NCBI GenBank assembly: GCA_033439265.1
Contig: JAVTVX010000027.1
Span: 8,695,001-8,759,000 of the forward strand
Direction of reading: 5' to 3'
Origin: Dillenia suffruticosa
Taxonomy: Eukaryota; Streptophyta; Magnoliopsida; Dilleniales; Dilleniaceae
Length of the DNA: 64,000 nucleotides
The position numbers and the translations under genes were made by a program. Numbering within the stretch: the first letter of the stretch is position 1; each line of letters begins with the position of its first letter. This document shows, piece by piece, positions 50,732 through 58,047 of the stretch. The notes beneath the pieces were generated by a model, which saw only the letters and a list, made by a program, of their open reading frames with translations, was not told the origin of the DNA and searched no databases.

Positions 50732-50999
50732 TTTAGCTGGATGGAACTTCTATTCCATGCAAAATCGGCTATGAGCTCGATAGGATGAAAACCCTAAAAA
50801 CATCCTATGCAAAAGTTAGAGCATTAAGTTGGAATGAAAACCCGAAAGGGCATCTCCAACAAAATTAATAAAATAGTGGCCAATCAGTTGCCCTAAAACT
50901 GATAAAACTTTGTTATCGGTCAATCAATTATCTCAAAACTGGTATACCAATATCAGTACCATTTCCTGTATTTGGTATAGTCTCTGCTTGTAAAACACT

Positions 51000-51115
51000 A
51001 TTCATGTATACGGTACTATTCACACGGTACTATTTGGCACTATTCACATATACGGTACTATTCACCCGTGTTGTAACAGTAAACTACACTGTTCATCCGT
51101 GTAGTAATAGGAACC
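51000..51115 (+). promoter_or_regulatory. Promoter-upstream repeats of the partial viral copy
   Basis: The word ACGGTACTATTCAC occurs repeatedly with variants (CACGGTACTATT, TGGCACTATTCACA, CACTGTTCATCCGTG). The block is directly upstream of the TATA element, where caulimovirid promoters keep their enhancer sites. The mirror block in the full copy lies at about 52505-52625. Confidence 0.5.
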
Positions 51116-51126
51116 TTCTAAATTTC

Positions 51127-51133
51127 TATAAAT
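51127..51133 (+). promoter_or_regulatory. TATA element of the partial viral copy
   Basis: TATAAAT within TTTCTATAAATGAAGCC. A start about 30 bases downstream would place the RNA about 650 bases before the primer site in a complete genome, as in other caulimovirids. Transcription from here runs right, through the leader and then into the antisense of the full copy. Confidence 0.65.
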
Positions 51134-51358
51134 GAAGCCATTTCTCTTTGGTCTTCATAAGTAATCACTTGGTGAGAAAAATACCAAACATCTTTGAGAG
51201 CACATTCTTGGAAGGAAAAGCTTTGGGAGCATTATGCAAATTTCTTGAGTGTCCCCTCTCTTTCCCTTCTTATTATTGAAAAACCCCATCAAGACCAAGG
51301 TGCAAGTATTCAAATGTAAGCTCCTTGTCTTTATCTTATGTAATCATTTATTTTTATG

Positions 51359-51364
51359 AATAAA
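51359..51364 (+). terminator. Poly(A) signal of the partial viral copy
   Basis: AATAAA about 230 bases after the TATA element. In caulimovirids the signal lies shortly after the RNA start and is used on the second pass round the circular genome. Confidence 0.5.
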
Positions 51365-51417
51365 TTGTTTATATTTCATGATGCTATCTAACTTTTCTCT
51401 TCTCCTAGCTCTCTCTC

Positions 51418-51650
51418 CAGAGTGCGGTCGGCTCTGCCGCCCATAAATCTTTGATCCTAATTTTTATTTATCTTTATATGCTTGGCTGGCTACGCCGCCT
51501 CACTAACCTCTTCTCTTATTTATTTATCTTCTTTATTTATTTGTTTATTGTGGTGATTAGTGGTCGGCTCTGCCACCCAAGGATCCCATATTTTAATTTT
51601 CCATATTTCCAGAGTGTGGTGATTAGCGGTCGGCTCTGCCGCCCAAGGAT
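51418..51650 (+). repeat. Leader repeats of the viral RNA, partial copy
   Basis: The word GGTCGGCTCTGCCGCCC occurs at about 51425, 51561 and 51628. The last two sit in a longer repeat that begins GTGGTGATTAG and ends AAGGATCC. A weaker relative, GGCTGGCTACGCCGCC, lies near 51484. Each unit has GCGG and CCGC ends that can pair. The mirror set is at about 51970-52205. Confidence 0.65.
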
Positions 51651-51786
51651 CCTATTACTCCTGGTCCTTATTTATTTATGTACAATTAAATCATTTTATT
51701 GTTTTTGTCTACCATTTATTTTGGTGACTCATCTATTTATTTATTTCTCTTCATAAATATTCTCTTGCTACTATTCACTGCTTATT

Positions 51787-51818
51787 CATAAATATTCACT
51801 GCCGCCCAAGAAGCCCCA
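51787..51818. other. Junction between the two viral copies
   Basis: After the left arm ends in CACTGCTTATT, the words CATAAATATTC and ATTCACTGC, both present within the preceding 40 bases, recur as filler. GCCGCCCAAG follows, identical to a word in the leader repeats. The full genome end CCAAGAAGCCCCA starts at 51806. The filler looks templated, as in end joining. Confidence 0.6.
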
Positions 51819-51969
51819 GGAACTTAAGGATATAAATAAGCAGTGAATAGTAACAAGAGAATATTTATGAAGAGAAATAAATAAATAGATGAGTCACCAA
51901 AATAAATGGTAGACAAAAACAATAAAATGATTTAATTGTACATAAATAAATAAGGACCAGGAGTAATAG

Positions 51970-52205
51970 GATCCTTGGGCGGCAGAGCCGACCGCTAATC
52001 ACCACACTCTAGAAATACAGAAAATTAAAATATGGGATCCTTGGGTGGCAGAGCCGACCACTAATCACCACAATAAACAAATAAATAAAGAAGATAAATA
52101 AATAAGAGAAGAGGTTAGTGAGGCGGCGTAGCCAGCCAAGCATATAAAGATAAATAAAAATTAGGATCAAAGATTTATGGGCGGCAGAGCCGACCGCACT
52201 CTGGA
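51970..52205 (-). repeat. Leader repeats of the viral RNA, full copy
   Basis: These are the minus-strand counterparts of 51418-51650, with the same spacing. They lie between the promoter and the primer site in the circular genome, where caulimovirid leaders fold into a large stem. Confidence 0.65.
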
Positions 52206-52256
52206 GAGAGAGCTAGGAGAAGAGAAAAGTTAGATAGCATCATGAAATATAAACAA

Positions 52257-52262
52257 TTTATT
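52257..52262 (-). terminator. Poly(A) signal of the full viral copy
   Basis: AATAAA on the minus strand, about 230 bases after the TATA element at 52488-52494. Confidence 0.5.
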
Positions 52263-52487
52263 CATAAAAATAAATGATTACATAAGATAAAGACAAGGAG
52301 CTTACATTTGAATACTTGCACCTTGGTCTTGATGGGGTTTTTTAATAATAAGAAGGGAAAGAGAGGGGACACTCAAGAAATTTGCATAATGCTCCCAAAG
52401 CTTTTCCTTCCAAGAATGTGCTCTCAAAGATGTTTGGTATTTTTCTCACCAAGTGATAACTTATGAAGACCAAAGAGAAATGGCTTC

Positions 52488-52494
52488 ATTTATA
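52488..52494 (-). promoter_or_regulatory. TATA element of the full viral copy
   Basis: TATAAAT on the minus strand, the counterpart of 51127-51133. In this linear copy the promoter lies at the 3' end, behind the genes, so it cannot drive them. Transcription from here runs left across the junction and into the antisense of the partial copy. Confidence 0.65.
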
Positions 52495-52889
52495 GAAATT
52501 TAGAAGGTTCCTGTTACTACACGGATGAACAGTGTAGTTTACTGTTACAACACGGGTGAATAGTACCGTATATGTGAATAGTGCCAAATAGTACCGTGTG
52601 AATAGTACCGTATACATGAATAGTGTTTTACAAGCAGAGACTATACCAAATACAGGAAATGGTACTGATATTGGTATACCAGTTTTGAGATAATTGATTG
52701 ACCGATAACAAAGTTTTATCAGTTTTAGGACAACTGATTGGCCACTATTTTATTAATTTTGTTGGAGATGCCCTTTCGGGTTTTCATTCCAACTTAATGC
52801 TCTAACTTTTGCATAGGATGTTTTTAGGGTTTTCATCCTATCGAGCTCATAGCCGATTTTGCATGGAATAGAAGTTCCATCCAGCTAAA

Positions 52890-52916
52890 TTTTTTTTTTT
52901 TTTTTTTTTTTTTTTT
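52890..52916 (-). repeat. 27-base A tract after ORF4, full copy
   Basis: Seen as a T run on the plus strand, directly after the ORF4 stop. It is the same length as in the partial copy. Confidence 0.8.
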
Positions 52917-54306
52917 AAGTTAACAAGTCATCATTATCCAGATCTATTATAGGGTCTGACTCAGAATCAGATAATGCAGATTTGGAAGATGATCCTCGTT
53001 CACTTTGGAGCAACTGCTCCATGATTTGGAGATACTCGTCTTTAGATTTGGCTGCAGCAAGAAGAGCCTGAGCATGAGATTTTTGGGCTAAAAATGTTTG
53101 ATCAGAAGGATCAGGTTTTAGAAGCCCATGAGTTTTGAGCCAAACTGAAACAGCTGGTTTAAGGATTTTATCAGGGATGCGAAAGGAATTCCACCATTTA
53201 ACTTTGAATTTACGGATAAGAATGGTGGATCCGTCAGAAAAGGCATAATCTAAATACCATTGGCTAACCCATGGTACATAGAATTTGGAACAGAAAAGAC
53301 ATAGAGGTGAAAACTTCTTTTCTACCTCTGAGGGTTTGTATTGGGTTTTAAAGAGGTCAAAGGATTCTTTGACCGATGGAACAAGAATATCGGGCAAAGA
53401 TCCAAAAAATTTCCACCAATGGGGAAACCATGCCGGGTATTTATGAATTTGGGTTTTTTCATGGAAATAAAAGAGCCATGAATGGGTCCTTTTACTGTTT
53501 TGGATAAGAAATGTGTTATACCAGGCTTGAACATAATCCCAGTATGAGAAAATAGGACAGAAGTTTATCTTGGTTTTAAGGTTTACCGGAAAAGTTTTAG
53601 GTTTGGAAAGTTCCTGTCCCCAATCAGAAGGATGGATGACTTTCAAAATTTTACAAGTGGAATAAGAGGGAAACTGTTGTTCTGAGGAGAATTTAAAATG
53701 TTTGAACTCAGCACTTTCCGTTAATTCCAAAATGGTTTGATAATAATCAATTGTTTTGGATAAATCCCAAGGTTTATAAAACCAATTTTTTAGAAAATAC
53801 CCCTCCATAGTCTGGAAAGGGTCCTTTTGGGAAAATCCTTCGTCAATAGTCAAAATGTTTTGAGAATATATTTTCTCAATAAAACTAGAAGATTTTAGAG
53901 ATTTTGGATCCGTTAAAACTAGGGTTTTACTACTGGTAGTAGTCAAAATTTTAGGATCCGCTTGAGACAAGGTTTTAGAAGATGAATCTCCTTTTTCTCT
54001 GCTGGAAGGGAGAATAGAAGTTTTACCTGTTTTACCTGTGTGCTGAGTCGGGATTAAACTCAGGGTTGCTTTAAGGGTTTGAAACAAGTCAGGGCTCCAC
54101 AAGTTTGGTTGATCTGGAACCGATTCGACCCATTTTTGGATTAGGGCGAGTCTGTCTTCAGACTGGGCTGCTGTTTTAAATGGGTTTTGGGCTTCAGCCC
54201 TGTTCTGTGAGGCTTCCTCTTCGATCACCATTTCATACCATGATTTTATTGGTTTTGTCGAATCTATACCGATTTTTGCTTTGTCTTTAGTAGTTTTGCG
54301 TGGCAT
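52915..54306 (-). CDS. Viral ORF4, 463 aa, function unknown
   Basis: The ORF is intact. Residues 1-100 are hydrophilic with a KSWYEMVIEEE block near 21-31. Residues 100-140 are Ser/Thr/Lys-rich. Residues 165-395 form a tryptophan- and tyrosine-rich core (NWFYKPWDLSK, HPSDWGQEL, FSYWDYVQAWY, FPHWWKFFG, a CLFC pair at about 336-339, WVSQWYLDYAF, WWNSFRIPDK). The end is helical and then acidic and serine-rich (DSESDPIIDLDNDD). Position after RNase H and before the promoter is that of the large downstream ORF of florendovirus-like genomes, or of the transactivator ORF in caulimoviruses. I do not see transactivator motifs and leave the function open. The start overlaps ORF3 by 20 bases, which suggests coupled translation. 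Confidence 0.8.
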   Translation of the reverse strand: MPRKTTKDKAKIGIDSTKPIKSWYEMVIEEEASQNRAEAQNPFKTAAQSEDRLALIQKWVESVPDQPNLWSPDLFQTLKATLSLIPTQHTGKTGKTSILPSSREKGDSSSKTLSQADPKILTTTSSKTLVLTDPKSLKSSSFIEKIYSQNILTIDEGFSQKDPFQTMEGYFLKNWFYKPWDLSKTIDYYQTILELTESAEFKHFKFSSEQQFPSYSTCKILKVIHPSDWGQELSKPKTFPVNLKTKINFCPIFSYWDYVQAWYNTFLIQNSKRTHSWLFYFHEKTQIHKYPAWFPHWWKFFGSLPDILVPSVKESFDLFKTQYKPSEVEKKFSPLCLFCSKFYVPWVSQWYLDYAFSDGSTILIRKFKVKWWNSFRIPDKILKPAVSVWLKTHGLLKPDPSDQTFLAQKSHAQALLAAAKSKDEYLQIMEQLLQSERGSSSKSALSDSESDPIIDLDNDDLLT

Positions 54307-54514
54307 TTAATCTGCACAAAACAAATAAAGATTTCAGATTATTTAAAATAAGCCAGATTCTGGTTTTATTGTTTTCGATGTTTGCACGAAGAATATTGCG
54401 ATGTGTCCATCGCTGTTCGTGTTTTAGCTGTTCTTTGAAGAGTTTGATTTCAGCGTTATAACGATGGATTTTATTCTTCATCTCGAACAAGGTCTTCCAA
54501 TACGCCATCTGCAA
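54287..54514 (-). CDS. Viral ORF3, 75 aa, function unknown
   Basis: A small intact frame that starts 17 bases after the RT-RNase H stop and overlaps ORF4 by 20 bases. It begins MQMAYWKTLFEMK, so Met 1 or Met 3 could be the start. It is rich in Lys, Arg and Asn, with a central helical EIKLFKEQLKHEQR block and a hydrophobic RIWLILNNLKSLFVLC segment near residues 52-67. The second copy at 49112-49339 is also open, with few changes. I do not recognise a family. Confidence 0.65.
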   Translation of the reverse strand: MQMAYWKTLFEMKNKIHRYNAEIKLFKEQLKHEQRWTHRNILRANIENNKTRIWLILNNLKSLFVLCRLNATQNY

Positions 54515-54531
54515 AAGAGGTTATAACAGTT

Positions 54532-57500
54532 TTATTTGTCCTGTAAAAATTCTCTGGTTAGAAAATCAGGCAGAGAATTTCTTTCACCTTTGATATATTC
54601 AATATCAAAATCAAAAATAGATAATATAGCTTGCCATCGTGCAAAAATTTGTTTAGAAGCAATGTTTTGGACATCCTTTTGCAAAATTTCTTTTGCAGAT
54701 TTACAATCGATACGTAATAAAAATTTTTGATTTAACAAGTCGCTTTGAAATTTTGTAATGCATAAAACAATTGACAAAATTTCCTTTTTTATGGTAGAAT
54801 AGTTTTTCTGGGTTTGATTCCAGTGACCAGAGGTATATTGGATTACAACTTCTTTATGATCCTGGAGTTGTTTTAGGATTCCTCCATATCCTAAATCACT
54901 AGCATCGGTTTCAACAATTTTAGGGAGGCTAGGATTGGCAATATGAAGACAAGGAATTTCTAGGATTTGTTTTTTAATGAGTCGGACAGTTTCGGTATGT
55001 TCATTTGTCCAAGGTTTAGGGTTTTTCTTTAATCTGTTATGAAGAGGTTGTGCAATTTTATTGATATTTGGAAAGAAATCTAGGACATAATTTAGACTTC
55101 CTAGAAATCTCTGAAGCTGAGTTTTATCAAGAATTTTATCTGGAAATTTGTTTGCAAATTCCAAAGATCTTTCTATTGGTTTTATGGTTCCACAAGTTAT
55201 GTGGTGACCTAAAAATCTTATTCTTGTTTGGAATAAAGATATCTTTTTAGCTGATAAAACCAGTCCATTCTTTTTACAAACATAGAAGAATGTTTTGAGA
55301 TTTTTAAAATGTTGTTCTATTGATGAGGAGAATATAAGTACATCATCAATATAAACAATGCAGAATTCCGAGTATGGATTGAATATATCATTCATAATTC
55401 GTTGAAATTCTGAAGGTGCATTTTTTAAACCAAATGGCATAACATTCCATTCGTATTGTCCAAATGGAACAGTAAACGCCGTTTTATATCTATCTTTAGG
55501 ATGAATTTGGATTTGCCAAAATCCTGATTTCATATCGAATTTTGAAAATATATTGGCGGAATTTAGTTTTTGTAATAAGTCTTTTTTGTTAGGGATTGGA
55601 TAGCGGATCCATTTTAAAGCTTCATTTAGAGGTTTATAGTTTATGACAAGTCTAGGGGTTCCTCTTTCTATTTCTGAATTTTTGTTTACATAGAAAGCTG
55701 CACAACTCCATGGAGATCTGGATTTTGAAATTAATCCCTTGGATTCAAGGTCTTGAATTTCCTTTTTACAATATTGTTCTAATTCGGTATTCATTTGAAT
55801 TGGCCTTGCTTTAGTAGGAATATTTCGTTCATCGAATCCTTTTTCATATGGTAGATCGACCATATGTTGTTTTCTATCCCAAAAGGCATTGGGAAGATCA
55901 GAACAGATATCGGTTTCAATGTTTTTCTGGATTTCAGAGATTTTTTGTTTTATAGAATCGGTTTGTAATTGTTGTTCAATCCTTTGGAGATCAATATGCT
56001 GTTTTAGATATAATAGGTCAAATTGTTTTTTCTGTATTAAAAGATTGATTGAGTTTTCATGGATGGAAGCGGCTTTGATTAAATTTAAGCTTCTAGTTTT
56101 AGGAGGTTCTAGGAATGGAAAGAAGAGTTTTTCGGTTTTGTTTTTTGATTTAATTCCATTGTATTCAACCTTATAAGGGGTAATAAGATTGATAAACGGA
56201 GTTCCCAGTATTACTGTTTGTCGGATGTCAGAAACTAGGACGAAAGTTGTTTTAATTGTGAATTTTTCATTTTGGATTCCTGCATCTAGTTTGGCAATTA
56301 TATGTAATTTGGAACTATTTGCCGCAGATAGTCTTTCGCTAGTTTTTTCATGAAATCTTTTTGGAATGAGATCTGCTTTTATGCAATTTAAGTCAGCTCC
56401 GGTATCGAATAGAGCGACCGTATCAATTTTAAAATTTTCGGATAATCTAAGTGTGATTTTTATAAGGTATTTTCGGGAAGTAATTTCCTTTAGGACGAAA
56501 AGGATTTCTTCAGGAAAGGTTTTATTGGTTTTTACGAGGTGTTGGATGGTCTGAGGATCTAAAGGATCCTCATCCGAATTTTCTTCATCACTGCTTGAAT
56601 CAGTAACTACATTTTTGGCTTTTATTTGAGATAATAAGATCGAAATGGTTTTAGAATTTTCCTCTTGTTTGTGTTTTAATTCTTTTAATTCTTTTTTGAT
56701 TGTTTTTATTTCTTCTTGCAATTCTGGAATTGTTGCAGAGGATTTTTTATTGAATTTCTTTTTATTTAATATGGAAGTGAGATTGTACATACCGGTATTA
56801 ATATGAGGAGTACTAGAAGGATTTTCAGAACTTCCTTCTAGAGATTGTTTTAATTGATCCAAACATTTTTTCTGGATTTCCTGATTGTTTATATGTTGAA
56901 TGGCTTCCAGAATTAAGCTTTGTTCCTTGGTTATCATGTTTATATGTTTTGAATCTGAAGAGTCAGTATCGGATTCTGTTTTACTGGAACTGGTTATAAG
57001 TTCATCAATTTGAGGATTACTAGTAGAAGTTTCTGAACTGATTGTATCTGTATCAGAACTATCTACTAATAAAACTGAGATTTTATTTAGAATTTCTTCG
57101 TCCAAATGGAGTTCTCTAATCTTTTTAGATACTCTGCAATATTTGGAAGTATGTCCTTTTCTTCCACATTTGAAACATGTTATATCTTTTAATGATTTTG
57201 AGGTTGAAGGTTTTGAGATTGAAGGTTTCTCTTCCTTTTTGTATTGCTTAGTTTTACGAAATTTTTTGTAAGGTTTTTTATAATAATCCTCTTTATATTT
57301 TTTATAGGGTTTGAATTTTTTAGGATATTCTTTTTTAGAGTATTTTTTGGATTGTTTCTTACTGCATTCTCCATTGCAGGTTTTATGTTTATTAAGATCA
57401 AACTGGACACAGAATGATCCTAATTCTTTTTTGGTTTTCTTCATTTCCCATTTTAGATGTTTTTGGAGTTTTAAGTCTTGACAGATTTTAAGACCTTCCT

Positions 57501-58026
57501 TTTGTGTGAAGCTAACTAATTCACCGTAAGTAAGTTGGTCATATGGAATAATTTGTTTTCCAAAAGTTTCACGAATGGTGTTCCTAACCTTTTCTCCTAA
57601 CAAGGTTGGAAGTCCGGCAAGGAATTTTTCTTTCCAAAAGGGTTGATTAGAGTCTTCGCGAAGCATGACCCTGGATAGAAAGGTGGTTTTATACCATTGG
57701 AAGTCACTGAGTTTTTTACATCGGAGGTTGGATAAGAGATCGGTATTTTTATCTTTTAGATGGGATGAGTCGCCAATAAAATGAAGTGATATAGTGAATA
57801 TTAGGGTTGCGACAGCATCTTGGATTGGTTCACCCAAATGATTTAAAATTGGTTCACCTTCTTCACCAATTTGAATTGCATTTAAAATACTTAATTGTTG
57901 TTCTATATTGAGATGAAAATCCCACCATCCTTTTAATTGGCCAGAAAATCCTGCGATAAGGAGTTCTGCAACTGTTTTATCGGTTGTTCCTTGTTGGGTT
58001 TTGTAGGCATTGGATGCCATTGTCAT
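54532..58026 (-). CDS. Viral capsid, protease, reverse transcriptase and RNase H polyprotein, 1164 aa
   Basis: Residues 20-200 hold a capsid-type core (ELLIAGFSGQLKGWWDFHL near 21-39). A Lys-rich stretch leads to a zinc knuckle CFKCGRKGHTSKYC at 284-297. A coiled-coil-like stretch follows at 435-460. The aspartic protease has DTGAD at 541-545 and ILGTPFI near 606. RT spans about 710-1000 with FDMKSGFWQI near 830, FGLKNAPSEFQ near 865 and the catalytic YIDDVLIF at 892-899, intact. RNase H spans about 1030-1160, with aspartates in ETDAS and RIDCKSA and the glutamate in KKEILS. It shares its frame with the upstream movement-protein ORF, separated by one TAA and a few codons. The first Met is at 58026, with a second two codons later. 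No frameshift is visible. Confidence 0.9.
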   Translation of the reverse strand: MTMASNAYKTQQGTTDKTVAELLIAGFSGQLKGWWDFHLNIEQQLSILNAIQIGEEGEPILNHLGEPIQDAVATLIFTISLHFIGDSSHLKDKNTDLLSNLRCKKLSDFQWYKTTFLSRVMLREDSNQPFWKEKFLAGLPTLLGEKVRNTIRETFGKQIIPYDQLTYGELVSFTQKEGLKICQDLKLQKHLKWEMKKTKKELGSFCVQFDLNKHKTCNGECSKKQSKKYSKKEYPKKFKPYKKYKEDYYKKPYKKFRKTKQYKKEEKPSISKPSTSKSLKDITCFKCGRKGHTSKYCRVSKKIRELHLDEEILNKISVLLVDSSDTDTISSETSTSNPQIDELITSSSKTESDTDSSDSKHINMITKEQSLILEAIQHINNQEIQKKCLDQLKQSLEGSSENPSSTPHINTGMYNLTSILNKKKFNKKSSATIPELQEEIKTIKKELKELKHKQEENSKTISILLSQIKAKNVVTDSSSDEENSDEDPLDPQTIQHLVKTNKTFPEEILFVLKEITSRKYLIKITLRLSENFKIDTVALFDTGADLNCIKADLIPKRFHEKTSERLSAANSSKLHIIAKLDAGIQNEKFTIKTTFVLVSDIRQTVILGTPFINLITPYKVEYNGIKSKNKTEKLFFPFLEPPKTRSLNLIKAASIHENSINLLIQKKQFDLLYLKQHIDLQRIEQQLQTDSIKQKISEIQKNIETDICSDLPNAFWDRKQHMVDLPYEKGFDERNIPTKARPIQMNTELEQYCKKEIQDLESKGLISKSRSPWSCAAFYVNKNSEIERGTPRLVINYKPLNEALKWIRYPIPNKKDLLQKLNSANIFSKFDMKSGFWQIQIHPKDRYKTAFTVPFGQYEWNVMPFGLKNAPSEFQRIMNDIFNPYSEFCIVYIDDVLIFSSSIEQHFKNLKTFFYVCKKNGLVLSAKKISLFQTRIRFLGHHITCGTIKPIERSLEFANKFPDKILDKTQLQRFLGSLNYVLDFFPNINKIAQPLHNRLKKNPKPWTNEHTETVRLIKKQILEIPCLHIANPSLPKIVETDASDLGYGGILKQLQDHKEVVIQYTSGHWNQTQKNYSTIKKEILSIVLCITKFQSDLLNQKFLLRIDCKSAKEILQKDVQNIASKQIFARWQAILSIFDFDIEYIKGERNSLPDFLTREFLQDK

Positions 58027-58047
58027 TTGTTGTAATGTATTCAGGAT

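Larger units (their letters stand above)
48533..51786 (+). repeat. Left arm of a 3.25-kb inverted repeat
   Basis: This arm is the reverse complement of 51835-55093. I compared several stretches by eye and saw only scattered single-base differences, plus one 5-bp gap near 50535. The length of the A tract (27) is the same in both arms. The unpaired centre is about 48 bp (51787-51834). Confidence 0.9.
51835..55093 (-). repeat. Right arm of the 3.25-kb inverted repeat
   Basis: This is the 3' part of the complete minus-strand viral genome: the last 190 or so codons of the RT-RNase H ORF, both downstream ORFs, the promoter and most of the leader. It pairs with 48533-51786. Confidence 0.9.
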
